From positions 1 to 35,495 of the forward strand of contig CAZXKG010000015.1 in assembly GCA_964641695.1 (NCBI GenBank): DNA of 35,495 nucleotides, read 5' to 3'. A program made the position numbers and the translations under genes. Position 1 is the first letter of the stretch, and every line of letters begins with the position of its first letter. This stretch comes from RHKX01 sp964641695 (GTDB taxonomy: Bacteria; Actinomycetota; Thermoleophilia; Solirubrobacterales; 70-9). The notes under the pieces were generated by a model that worked only from the letters and a program-made list of their open reading frames with translations, had not been told where the DNA came from and searched no databases. Shown here one piece after another: positions 9,051 to 15,957 of the stretch.

Positions 9051-9545
9051 TCAGAGCGTCTTGCAGAGGCTCTTCGCGTTGGTCCGCGTTGCGTTGCCCA
9101 TCTGCGACGGCTTGTGGAAGTAGTCGATCCCGACCTTCCACTGCTTACCGTTCTTGGCCATTGCGACGTAGCCGCTCTTTCCGAACTTGACGATCGCCCA
9201 GAAGCCGCTCTTGGTCTGCTTGGCATCGAAGACCTTCCAGCCCTTGCCCTTGGAGACGCCCGTCGAGCCGGTGTAGTAGTCGGTCGTGCGGATCTCGTAC
9301 TTGCCGTTCTTGCAGAGGGTCCAGTCGACCGCATCGCGATCCTCACCCCCGCGTGCCCCCACGAACTGCCCATCGCGAATCGCCTTGGACGCCTTCTTGA
9401 TCGCCTTCTTCTTCTTTTTCTTCGCCTTCTTGCCGTACTCGACGGCAGCCTGAGCGTCGGAGGCCGTGCCCGAGGACGTGATCAAGAGCCCGGCAACCGC
9501 GAAGAGGGCGAGGGCGACGACGAGAAGGTGAGAAGCGCGACGCAT
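9051..9545 (-). CDS. Small exported lysine-rich protein, unknown function
   Basis: A 164-residue protein not matched to a family I know. Residues 1-34 form a clear signal peptide (MRRASHLLVVALALFAVAG, then a Ser/Ala-rich cleavage region). Residues 38-57 are almost all Lys and Ala (KKAKKKKKKAIKKASKAI). The remainder is a compact, aromatic-rich domain with many Tyr, Trp and Lys residues and two cysteines (in TLCKNG and SLCKTL) that could form a disulfide. It is probably secreted and basic, perhaps bound to wall polymers; that is inference. The start is ATG 9545. Confidence 0.65.
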   Translation of the reverse strand: MRRASHLLVVALALFAVAGLLITSSGTASDAQAAVEYGKKAKKKKKKAIKKASKAIRDGQFVGARGGEDRDAVDWTLCKNGKYEIRTTDYYTGSTGVSKGKGWKVFDAKQTKSGFWAIVKFGKSGYVAMAKNGKQWKVGIDYFHKPSQMGNATRTNAKSLCKTL

Positions 9546-9609
9546 GGCCGCGCAGGCTATACGGATTCAGTCGACTGCACGCCGCACCGGCCACCGCAGG
9601 ATCGGAGAT

Positions 9610-9774
9610 CTGAGACGCGGCGAGAGACGTCAGACCGAGGACGCACAAGGCGAAGCGGCCAAAGGGGTCGTGAGCCGCGCGGGACGCTGAGCTGAGACGC
9701 CGTGGGGCGGGTCAGATCAAGAACGCACAAGGCGAAGCGGCCAAAAAGGGCCGTGAGCCGCGGAGGACGCTGAG
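9610..9774. repeat. Two tandem copies of an approximately 82-bp unit
   Basis: Unit A (9610-9691) and unit B (9692-9774) begin with CTGAGACGC and end with ACGCTGAG. They share a central identical run starting ACGCACAAGGCGAAGCGG, and I judge about 80 percent identity overall. The middle of unit B can form a short hairpin (CGGCC AAAAAG GGCCG). No convincing gene overlaps; minus-strand reading frames here merely reflect the repeat. Confidence 0.8.
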
Positions 9775-9799
9775 CTGACCCGCCCCACGGCGTCTCAGC
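9691..9799. repeat. 109-bp element with 25-bp perfect terminal inverted repeats
   Basis: The left arm 9691-9715 (starting GCTGAGACGCCGTGGGGC) is the exact reverse complement of 9775-9799. The 59 bases between hold most of repeat unit B and its A5-loop hairpin. The right arm contains the last bases and stop codon of the rpf-like gene (9795-9797), so a transcript of that gene would fold here. It could be a large terminator, a REP-like element or a MITE. No clear target-site duplication is visible. Confidence 0.8.
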
Positions 9800-10280
9800 C
9801 GCAGACGGGCCAGTGGCCGGCGCCATCCCGCATCTTCAAGCGAACCGCGACGTAGGCCTGGGTCTTGTACGTGTAGCGGATCGGATCGCCGCCGGGTGAC
9901 TTCGGCGAGGTCCTCCACGTCGAGCGCATGAACTGGAACGCGCCGCGGTAGAGGCCCTTGTAACCGATCGCCTTCGGGTTGCCGCCGGACTCGCACTCGG
10001 CGGTCCTGCGCGCCCAGCGCTTGTTCTTCGCCGAGACGTTGGACCAGAGTCGCGAGTACTTGCCGGCGAGCGGACTTCCCTTACCGGTGAAGTTCTTCGC
10101 CTGCTTGGTCTTCTTCGGGCTGGAATCGGCGAGACTGGTCGAGCCGACGCCGCCGGTGGAGCCCTCCGCCTCATGCGCCGAAACAGCGATCAGGCCGAAG
10201 GAAAGGCCGACCAGGATGGACAGCATCACCCCGAGCAGGATGCTCGGCTTCGCAACTGAAGGTTGATCTGTGGAATGCAC
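9795..10280 (-). CDS. Resuscitation-promoting-factor-like secreted transglycosylase
   Basis: Predicted muralytic enzyme cutting peptidoglycan glycan strands, associated in actinobacteria with regrowth from dormancy. The 161 residues start at GTG 10280, followed by a signal or anchor segment (about 12-35), a short Ser/Gly/Lys linker and a C-terminal Rpf-type domain. Visible family features are RRTAECESGGNPKAIG with Glu97 as the likely catalytic acid, YRGAFQF, STW, GGDP and the terminal WPVCG. Cys96 and Cys160 match the conserved disulfide. The ribosome site is weak; an internal ATG (codon 19) would truncate the signal peptide. The gene sits under a c-di-AMP riboswitch, a well-known arrangement for actinobacterial rpf genes. 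Confidence 0.9.
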   Translation of the reverse strand: MHSTDQPSVAKPSILLGVMLSILVGLSFGLIAVSAHEAEGSTGGVGSTSLADSSPKKTKQAKNFTGKGSPLAGKYSRLWSNVSAKNKRWARRTAECESGGNPKAIGYKGLYRGAFQFMRSTWRTSPKSPGGDPIRYTYKTQAYVAVRLKMRDGAGHWPVCG

Positions 10281-10298
10281 TTCTCTCGCTTACTCTCA

Positions 10299-10453
10299 GA
10301 TTGCTTGCGGGGTTAGCTGACGGGCTCGCACCTGAGAGCAGGCGCTACGCGACAAGCAGTCGCGATTCGCCCCAACGAATTGGGTCCCCCGCTACCTGGC
10401 CTGGATATGTGAGGCCGGGTACTCAGCAGGTCGGGCGGGAACGTTAGCAAATC
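10299..10453 (-). promoter_or_regulatory. c-di-AMP riboswitch (ydaO-yuaA class) in the rpf leader
   Basis: Read on the minus strand, the leader contains the class hallmarks in order: GCTGAGTACCCGG, GGTAGCGGGGGACCCAA, TTGGGGCGAATC, and GAGCCCGTCAGCTAACCCCG close to the 3' end. A closing stem can form between GATTTGCT (10446-10453) and AGCAATC (10299-10305). It ends 19 bases before the GTG start, a spacing suited to control of translation or termination. Established knowledge: c-di-AMP usually turns expression of such genes off. Exact boundaries are approximate. The rest of 10454-10554 shows only a 7-bp inverted repeat at 10518-10524/10550-10556, at the end of the deacetylase gene. Confidence 0.9.
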
Positions 10454-10554
10454 GTTAGCGAACCCTGAGGGGACGACCCGGCACGCCGGCAACGCCACCC
10501 GCAAAGCCGCCGACCGCGAGCTGCGGCCATGAGGTTCTCCGCCCGGACGGCAGC

Positions 10555-11520
10555 TCAGCCGAGGTCCGCGGCGAGCCCGCCGGACCCGGCCCCGCCGGCG
10601 ACCCGGATCCTCGGCATCAGAAACGGGTCTCCGCCCGGTTCGGCGAAGCCCGGCTCGACGGTGACGGCACCCCGGTACCCGGCCGCCTCGACGGCGGCCA
10701 CGGCCTCGTCGTCGTAGGAGCCGGCCGGATAGCAGAAGAAATCGACCGGCACCCCGAAGCGCTTGCGCAGCTCCCGCCGCGAGCCCTCCAGCTCCTCCAC
10801 GAGCTGCGAGGCGTTCGCGGCCGCCAGGTCGGCGTGCGTGATCGTGTGCGAGCCGAGCTCCCAGCCCGCCGCGAGCATCTCCTCGACCATCTCCTCGGTC
10901 AGCTCTCCCTGGGTCAGGGCGTCGACCTTGAGGAAGAGCACAGCGGGCCAGCCACGCTTCTCGAGCTTCGGCAGCGCCCGGTCGTACTGCCCGCGCAGAC
11001 CGTCGTCGAAGCTGATCACCACGGGCTTCTCCGGAAGCCGCGCCTTCCCACGCCAGCCAAGCTCCAGCGCCTCGAGCGTCACCGGCTCATAGCCGTTGTC
11101 GTCGAGCCAGCGGAGCTGGTCCTTGAACTCCCCGAAGCTGACGAACAGCTCCGGGTAGGGGTTGTCCGGCGGAGCCGGTCCGATCTCGTGGTACATCAGG
11201 ATCGGAACCGGATCGGTGAACGGCTCGGCGTCCCCCAACTCGTAGGTGGTCGCGTCCGCGGGTGTCTGCTCCTCCCCGCCCTCCGCCGACCCGACGTCCC
11301 GCTCCGCGCTCGGATCCTGCTCGGCGGCCTCGAGTCCTGATCCGTCTGCCGAGTCAGGATCCCCGCCGCCGACAGCTCCGCTCAAGACGGCGATCGCGAG
11401 CGCCGCGAACGCGGCCAGTGCCCCCACCGCGAGTAGCCGCCTACGCCAGTAGGTCCGCAAAGCCGACCGCTCCTCTTCCCTGCGGAGGCGCCGTCGCTCG
11501 CCGATGTCGCCGTCGTTCAC
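10555..11520 (-). CDS. Membrane-anchored polysaccharide deacetylase (NodB domain, CE4)
   Basis: Predicted metal-dependent N- or O-deacetylase acting on envelope glycans. The 321 residues (GTG start at 11520, no clear ribosome site) begin with a basic segment rich in Arg/Glu, one transmembrane helix (about 29-50) and an acidic linker. The NodB domain begins near PVPILMYHEIG. CE4 motifs are visible as SFDDG (catalytic base and metal Asp) and SHTITH (two metal histidines), followed by FFCYPAGSYDD. The N-terminal anchor places the domain outside the cell. It shares its strand with the riboswitch-rpf unit downstream, which has its own leader. The substrate (peptidoglycan or another glycan) is not determined. 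Confidence 0.9.
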   Translation of the reverse strand: MNDGDIGERRRLRREEERSALRTYWRRRLLAVGALAAFAALAIAVLSGAVGGGDPDSADGSGLEAAEQDPSAERDVGSAEGGEEQTPADATTYELGDAEPFTDPVPILMYHEIGPAPPDNPYPELFVSFGEFKDQLRWLDDNGYEPVTLEALELGWRGKARLPEKPVVISFDDGLRGQYDRALPKLEKRGWPAVLFLKVDALTQGELTEEMVEEMLAAGWELGSHTITHADLAAANASQLVEELEGSRRELRKRFGVPVDFFCYPAGSYDDEAVAAVEAAGYRGAVTVEPGFAEPGGDPFLMPRIRVAGGAGSGGLAADLG

Positions 11521-11551
11521 GCGGCGGGAGTCGTGCCGTCGGGTCGGTCGC

Positions 11552-11995
11552 TCAGCCCTGAGAGGCGGCGCGCTCGTCCTCGGCCTTGGCGATCAACACG
11601 CCCGAGACGGCCGCTGGAACGGCGGCGGCCAGGAGCGCGATCGATGCGGCGTTGGCCGTGCCGCCGCGCAGCATCAACGTCGCCGCGACCGCGTCGCCCG
11701 CGTCGACGCATGCGGTCACACGGTGAAAGCGCGCGGAGGCCTTCGGGTCGGCGTCGACGGCGAGGGCGATCGCACCGATCGCGATGTCGCGGACGCCGAA
11801 GAGGCGGCCCATCGTCCGCGCCGTCGCGTTGTCGTCGGCCTGCGGGAACAGGAAGATCCGCGACGCGAAACGCGGCGCTACGAAGGCGAGGAGGCCGATG
11901 ACGATCCTGCCGACGGCCAACTGCTTCTTGTCGATTCCTCCGCTGATGCCCTGCTTTCTACCAGAACCGCCAACTTCAGGAACGCTCGCGTACAT
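11552..11995 (-). CDS. Small integral membrane protein, DUF4267-like
   Basis: A 147-residue hydrophobic protein with about four membrane segments (near 27-44, 65-80, 95-108 and 115-135) and the motif GRLFGVRDIAIG, which recalls DUF4267-type proteins. Function unknown. The start is uncertain: ATG 11995 has no ribosome site, and the first 25 residues (Gly/Ser/Lys-rich) are not membrane-like, so translation may begin further in. It precedes the deacetylase gene by 31 bp on the same strand and is divergent from the HtaA-like gene. Confidence 0.6.
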   Translation of the reverse strand: MYASVPEVGGSGRKQGISGGIDKKQLAVGRIVIGLLAFVAPRFASRIFLFPQADDNATARTMGRLFGVRDIAIGAIALAVDADPKASARFHRVTACVDAGDAVAATLMLRGGTANAASIALLAAAVPAAVSGVLIAKAEDERAASQG

Positions 11996-12134
11996 GAAGT
12001 AGCGAGCAGACGGGGCCGCCCACGCCCGGCTTCGAATCGATTCCCCAGGTTCCGGGTTGTGGAACCGACGTACGAGATGGCCACTGCCGATGGCCGACCA
12101 CGTCGCTTACGGGACCTCGATGCGCCAATTCCTG

Positions 12135-12148
12135 TTAGGTTCACCTAA
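12135..12148 (+). promoter_or_regulatory. Iron box: DtxR/IdeR-like operator upstream of the HtaA-like gene
   Basis: The 14-bp palindrome TTAGGTTCACCTAA (6-bp perfect arms, 2-bp centre) closely matches the core of the actinobacterial DtxR/IdeR iron box. It stands out in GC-rich surroundings 86 bp before the proposed TTG start, and TAGGTT within it could serve as a -10 element. Iron repression of htaA by DtxR is established in Corynebacterium, so function and context agree. Confidence 0.75.
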
Positions 12149-12186
12149 TGAGGGTGCCCGAAACCGGGTCCCCTTTCGAGATATCA

Positions 12187-12209
12187 GGCCTCCGCGTAAC
12201 GCGGAGGCC
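12187..12209 (+). promoter_or_regulatory. Perfect 10-bp hairpin in the HtaA-like gene leader
   Basis: GGCCTCCGCG, loop TAA, then CGCGGAGGCC: a perfect 10-bp stem with a 3-base loop. It lies 38 bp after the iron box and 9 bp before the AAGGAG ribosome site (12219-12224). It could stabilise the mRNA or attenuate expression; the role is inferred. Confidence 0.6.
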
Positions 12210-12233
12210 GCCCACACAAGGAGCATTACGAAC

Positions 12234-14282
12234 TTGAAGCACCGGAGAACCGCTACGACTGCGCCGCCGCTGCGGCGGGGTCTTGTCGCCGTCGCCCTGG
12301 CCGCCCTCACGGCCATCGCAATGGCGATCGTCCCCACCGTTGCCAGCGCGGCGCAGGCGAACGGATCGGTCGATTTCGACATCGTCAAGCGCTCGAAGGC
12401 CGGCAAAGGCCTGATCAAGGCGAAGATCAAGGCCCAGAAGCCGGCCGCTACCGCGTCGGATCGCAAGGGCACGTTGCTCGGCTTCGTCGTCCGTAACGCC
12501 GAAGCCGGGCCGAAGTTCAGCAGCACGCTGAAGGGCTCGATCGTCGTCAAGAACAAGAAGCGCAAGGCCAAGATCACCCAGCTCTCGCTGGCCAGCAGAT
12601 CGGGCAAGACGACCGTGACCGGCAAGCTCGGCAAGCGCAAGCTCACGATCTTCACGGCGAACAGGTCGGTCAAGGAGACCGTCGACGGCGCGACCACGAC
12701 CTACGCGATCGCGGGCGCCAAGCTCACCCTGCCCAAGCCGACGGCCAAGCAGCTCAACAAGAAGCTGAAGCTGAAGAAGAAGGCGAAGATCAAGCAGGGT
12801 GCCACGGGCAAGCTCTTCGTGGACGTGGCGATCGAGGGCGAGGAGCCCCCGCCACCGCCGCCGGATCCTGACTACCCGTACGCGGAGCAGTGCGATGTGC
12901 AGACTGGAACCCCCCTCAGCACGCCAACAGAAGTCGAAGCGCCACAGCAGGCCCCAAGTTTCGAGGTCGACCAACCCGTGACCGGTACTTCCATCGATTG
13001 GGGGTTCAAGGACAGCTTCCGTAGCTATGTACTTAGCCACGGATCCCTGCCCGCGCTGGACGGAGCGACGGCGGTTCCGAACGGTGAGAGCATGGCCGTA
13101 CAGGGATCGTATTGGCGGTTTTCTGCCTCAAGCGGCAGCTATGAAGCCGGAAATCAACCTGACCATTCCGACGACAAGCTCGTGATCAATGGAACTGGCA
13201 CGGTGATCTTCTGCAGTCCAGATCCTCCTTACCTGTTCGCGGTAGTGATGAAAGATCCGACCATCACGATCGACGGTGAGGACTCAAGGATCACAGCAAG
13301 CATCGGCGTCAACCAAGGTGGAACGTGGTATCCGTTCCAGCGCACTGACATTGCCCAGCTGGATCTAGCCGATATTGAGCCTGACGTCACAGACAACGGC
13401 AACTCGATCGGCTGGGACAACATTCCAGTCTCGCTTGGCCAGAATTTCATTGATGCAAGCGGTACCGAGGACTTCTACGACGCAGGAGACCAGATCGATT
13501 CCATCAGCGTTGAGGCCACCATCGACCGACCACTCCTGACCGAGTGTCCTATTGCATCTCAGATTGACGGTCCACCGACGATCGATCCCCCGGTCGATTT
13601 CACCAAGCTGGCATTGCCCGAGCTCGATGATCCGATCGTCGCCGAGGGCGATAGCCTCGGCACGATCAACTGGGGATTCCGATCGGGGTCTCGAGGAGGA
13701 ATTACGAGTGCCATGTCCGGGGGAGCTAGCTTCGTCCTGCTAGGCGGTGCGACGGCTTCGAACCCCTTCCCCAGCATGAGCGGTGCCGGGAAGTTCTTCC
13801 GATTCCCGATCACTGAGTACGCCTACGACGAGGGCACTTCAGATCCCACGGACGACGTCCTGATCGCAAGCAGTGACGCCACGATCGCGTTCTGTAACGC
13901 GAACCCGGGCAGAGGCAACTGGGCCACGGTGATCTCGAAGCCAACCCTCGTCATCGACGGCACCTCATCTCGAGTCGTCGCCAACTCGTACAGTTTCAAG
14001 GGCGAGGGCGAGGCCCCAGCTGTGGGGCCTGCTGAAGGCTGGGCAGGCGGCAGGGTCGACATAGTTGCCCTCGACGCGTCATCCGTGGACGCGGTGGCCG
14101 ACGATGGCACGGTGACGTGGGGAGATGTAGTCGGCGACGAGGTCGCGCTCGAAAACGGTATACCCGCAACAGGGGCCTACCTGACGAACGCGTTCCGTCT
14201 CGCAGGCCCCTCGGCGGCGATTGATACCGGCGCGGGCGCCTTCGACCCGGTCGCCGCTCAGATCGACCTGCCGACCCCCTAA
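12234..14282 (+). CDS. Secreted HtaA-like heme-binding protein with two HtaA-type domains
   Basis: Predicted extracellular heme-binding protein that takes part in heme-iron uptake. I start it at TTG 12234: AAGGAG lies 9 bases upstream and the next residues (KHRRTATTAPPLRRG, then a hydrophobic core ending ASAA) form an ideal signal peptide; a longer frame from 12057 would read through the iron box and hairpin. The product is 682 residues. Residues 40-200 are a lysine-rich beta-type region, followed by a proline linker with a cysteine. Two HtaA-like domains follow: one opening GTSIDWGFKDSFRSYV (about 247), one opening GTINWGFRSG (about 475). There is no C-terminal membrane helix, unlike corynebacterial HtaA. 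From about base 12890 the codons carry clearly more A/T in third positions than the N-terminal part. Confidence 0.8.
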   Translation: MKHRRTATTAPPLRRGLVAVALAALTAIAMAIVPTVASAAQANGSVDFDIVKRSKAGKGLIKAKIKAQKPAATASDRKGTLLGFVVRNAEAGPKFSSTLKGSIVVKNKKRKAKITQLSLASRSGKTTVTGKLGKRKLTIFTANRSVKETVDGATTTYAIAGAKLTLPKPTAKQLNKKLKLKKKAKIKQGATGKLFVDVAIEGEEPPPPPPDPDYPYAEQCDVQTGTPLSTPTEVEAPQQAPSFEVDQPVTGTSIDWGFKDSFRSYVLSHGSLPALDGATAVPNGESMAVQGSYWRFSASSGSYEAGNQPDHSDDKLVINGTGTVIFCSPDPPYLFAVVMKDPTITIDGEDSRITASIGVNQGGTWYPFQRTDIAQLDLADIEPDVTDNGNSIGWDNIPVSLGQNFIDASGTEDFYDAGDQIDSISVEATIDRPLLTECPIASQIDGPPTIDPPVDFTKLALPELDDPIVAEGDSLGTINWGFRSGSRGGITSAMSGGASFVLLGGATASNPFPSMSGAGKFFRFPITEYAYDEGTSDPTDDVLIASSDATIAFCNANPGRGNWATVISKPTLVIDGTSSRVVANSYSFKGEGEAPAVGPAEGWAGGRVDIVALDASSVDAVADDGTVTWGDVVGDEVALENGIPATGAYLTNAFRLAGPSAAIDTGAGAFDPVAAQIDLPTP

Positions 14283-14306
14283 CCGGGTCCGACAGCGAAG
14301 TGAGCC

Positions 14307-14338
14307 GAACGCCCGGGGCCGTCAGATCCCGGGCGTTC
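14307..14338 (+). terminator. Terminator hairpin after the HtaA-like gene
   Basis: An 11-bp perfect stem (GAACGCCCGGG at 14307-14317 with CCCGGGCGTTC at 14328-14338) and a 10-base loop, 24 bp after the stop codon, followed by the short pyrimidine-rich GTCTTCTCC. This is a good intrinsic-type terminator for a GC-rich genome. Confidence 0.75.
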
Positions 14339-14367
14339 GTCTTCTCCGACCGCGAGAATCGGCGCCC

Positions 14368-14628
14368 ATGGGCAAGCTCGACATCCGCGTCATGCCGCGC
14401 GCCAAGCGGGACGAGATCGGCGGAACCCGCGACGGCCGTCTGCTGGTCCGCGTCACGGCTCCTCCGGTCGACGGGAAGGCCAACTCAGCCGTCTGCAAGC
14501 TGATCGCCAAGGCCGCCTCGGTGCCGAAGGGTCGGGTGTCGATCGCCCGGGGGGAGACCGGCCGCGACAAGGTCGTCGAGGTCGAGGGGATCGCGCCGGC
14601 CGAGCTCAGGGAGCGACTCGGGATCTGA
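14368..14628 (+). CDS. DUF167/YggU family protein
   Basis: Small conserved cytoplasmic protein of 86 residues with the family signature RVTAPPVDGKANSAVCKLIA, followed by GRVSIARGETGRDKVVEV. Biochemical function is not established for the family. ATG 14368 is chosen because MGKLDIRVMPRAKRDEI is the usual N-terminus; the frame extends upstream only through the terminator hairpin of the HtaA-like gene. It stands alone, converging on the mosaic pseudogene. Confidence 0.88.
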   Translation: MGKLDIRVMPRAKRDEIGGTRDGRLLVRVTAPPVDGKANSAVCKLIAKAASVPKGRVSIARGETGRDKVVEVEGIAPAELRERLGI

Positions 14629-14639
14629 GCGTTCGCAGG

Positions 14640-14694
14640 AGGTGGGGCGCTACATCGCCGCCCTACGTGGGCCGTCACCTGAGCGACCCCCACC
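14640..14694. terminator. Inverted repeat between convergent reading frames
   Basis: AGGTGGGG (14640-14647) pairs with CCCCACCT (14687-14694) across 39 bases, just after the DUF167 stop. It could end transcription from that gene. The long loop makes this weak. Confidence 0.35.
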
Positions 14695-14709
14695 TTGCTG
14701 CCGTCGTCG

Positions 14710-15409
14710 TCAGGCCGCGGTGAACTCGGCGATCAGGGTGACCAGCCGCTGCGGCTCCTGAGCCATGAAGGCGTGGCCGCCGCCGGCGAACATCTCCGTG
14801 CGTACCGTGGAGAGATCTGCCCGTTCAGCGGGGCTGTTCCTCCGCAGTTCACTCGGCCCGGAATAGCGGGCGGCGAGCCGTTCCAGGTTTCCCGGCGGGA
14901 TGACCACGTCCTGATCCCCATGCGCGAGCAGGACGGGAGGGAAGCCGACCCCGACGGGCTCCCTCGGCGTCCGCCCCCAGGCGATCATCGCCCGCTCCTG
15001 CGCGGAGAGAGCCTCGGGATCGAGCGCGGACCGCGCCGCGGCTACCAGATCACCGAAATCCATCTCGTTGAAGCCCGCCTGCAGCTGACCGATCTGGGTC
15101 CCGTCGTAGGGATGGACGCGGACATCGAAGTTCCCCTTCTGCACCTCGCCCTGCGCTCTCCGCACCGAGTCGACGGGGTCCGCCACCGCGCGGGCCGCGA
15201 CGGTGACTGAGAGCAGGCCGACGATCAGGGCCGTGCCGCCGAGGAGCTCGTCGGTGCTCGACGTGGTTCCGGCGAGGACCTCGATCCCGATCGACGGCCG
15301 TGATCAGGGCGCCGGAGGCGAAGGCGAGCAGCGCCGCGGTCGCCCGCTTCGGCGGTGGTGCCCATACCCCGATCGCCGCCCCGATCGGCAGAGCGACCGA
15401 TGCGACCAC
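14710..15409 (-). pseudogene. Mosaic remnant: ZIP transporter start, cyclase HAMP segment, alpha/beta hydrolase end
   Basis: Three unrelated protein pieces follow one another on the minus strand. At 15409-15293 a frame starting with GTG encodes a membrane segment (ALPIGAAIGVWAPP, then ALLAFASGALITA) typical of ZIP metal transporters, but nothing of the remaining transporter follows. From about 15291 to 15061, in another frame, comes a membrane helix (TALIVGLLSVTVAARAV) and a HAMP-like linker (DPVDSVRRAQGEVQ, then YDGTQIGQLQAGFNEM) of the class III adenylate cyclase type, without its catalytic domain. In the same frame 15060-14710 encodes the C-terminal half of an alpha/beta hydrolase (PPVLLAHGDQDVVIPP, GGGHAFMAQEP), with no nucleophile elbow. 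The last two pieces could be translated from GTG 15186 (158 residues), but the product should be inactive. Confidence 0.65.
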
Positions 15410-15434
15410 GGCGAATGCGATCGCCTCGCCACCC

Positions 15435-15914
15435 TCAGAGCTCCAGCTCGTAGAAGAGCATCCGTGGGCCGCCCGGCCCGCCCTCCTCGCCGCAGAAGCC
15501 GAGCTTCTCGTAGAGGGCGATCGCGCCGACGTCGTCGGTGCTGGTGCCGAGCTCGATCGAGCCGCAGCCGCGCTCCCGGACGAGCTCGATCACGCGGCGC
15601 ATGATCCGCTCGCCGATCCCCCGCCGTCGCCGAGCCGGCACGACGTAGAGCTCCTCCAGGTAGGCGATCTCCCCGTCGCTCCAGATCGACGGCCGGAAGC
15701 GCAGGATCGCGAGCCCCTCGTCGTCCCCGCCCAGGAGCGCGACGACCGAGCCACCGGACACCAGCTCCCGAAGCCGCGGCTCCAAGGCGTCCGCGCCGGG
15801 CGAGTACATCTCGAACTCGGTGTTGAAGTCGTGCAGCATGCGCGCGAGCAGCGGCGCGTCGTCAGGGCCCGCGAGCCTGACCGCGCCTCCAATCGGATCC
15901 TCGACGCTCGGCAT
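15435..15914 (-). CDS. GNAT family N-acetyltransferase
   Basis: Transfers an acetyl group from acetyl-CoA to an unknown amine. The 159 residues contain the GNAT core: LEELYVVPARRRRGIGERIM carries the acetyl-CoA pyrophosphate-binding loop R-R-x-G-x-G, and TSTDDVGAIALYEKLGF is the conserved C-terminal motif. The start is ATG 15914. It lies 43 bp downstream of the hydrogenase-like small subunit gene on the same strand, so it may be co-transcribed, although nothing links its chemistry to that complex. Confidence 0.88.
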   Translation of the reverse strand: MPSVEDPIGGAVRLAGPDDAPLLARMLHDFNTEFEMYSPGADALEPRLRELVSGGSVVALLGGDDEGLAILRFRPSIWSDGEIAYLEELYVVPARRRRGIGERIMRRVIELVRERGCGSIELGTSTDDVGAIALYEKLGFCGEEGGPGGPRMLFYELEL

Positions 15915-15957
15915 GCCGTCAGCGTACGAGTCGAGCGGGCGGATCAGTCCGATCGGG

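Noticed and set aside
9610..9774. Possible CRISPR array
   Set aside because: Only two units of about 82 bp exist, they are directly abutting, there are no unique spacers and no cas genes nearby.
9557..9826. Minus-strand frames of about 90-100 residues in the repeat region
   Set aside because: Their repeated peptide segments simply mirror the tandem 82-bp units; there is no ribosome site or family similarity.
12057..12233. N-terminal extension of the HtaA-like protein from 12057
   Set aside because: It would translate through the iron box and the perfect hairpin and bury the signal peptide behind 59 extra residues; the TTG at 12234 has a ribosome site and yields a normal signal peptide.
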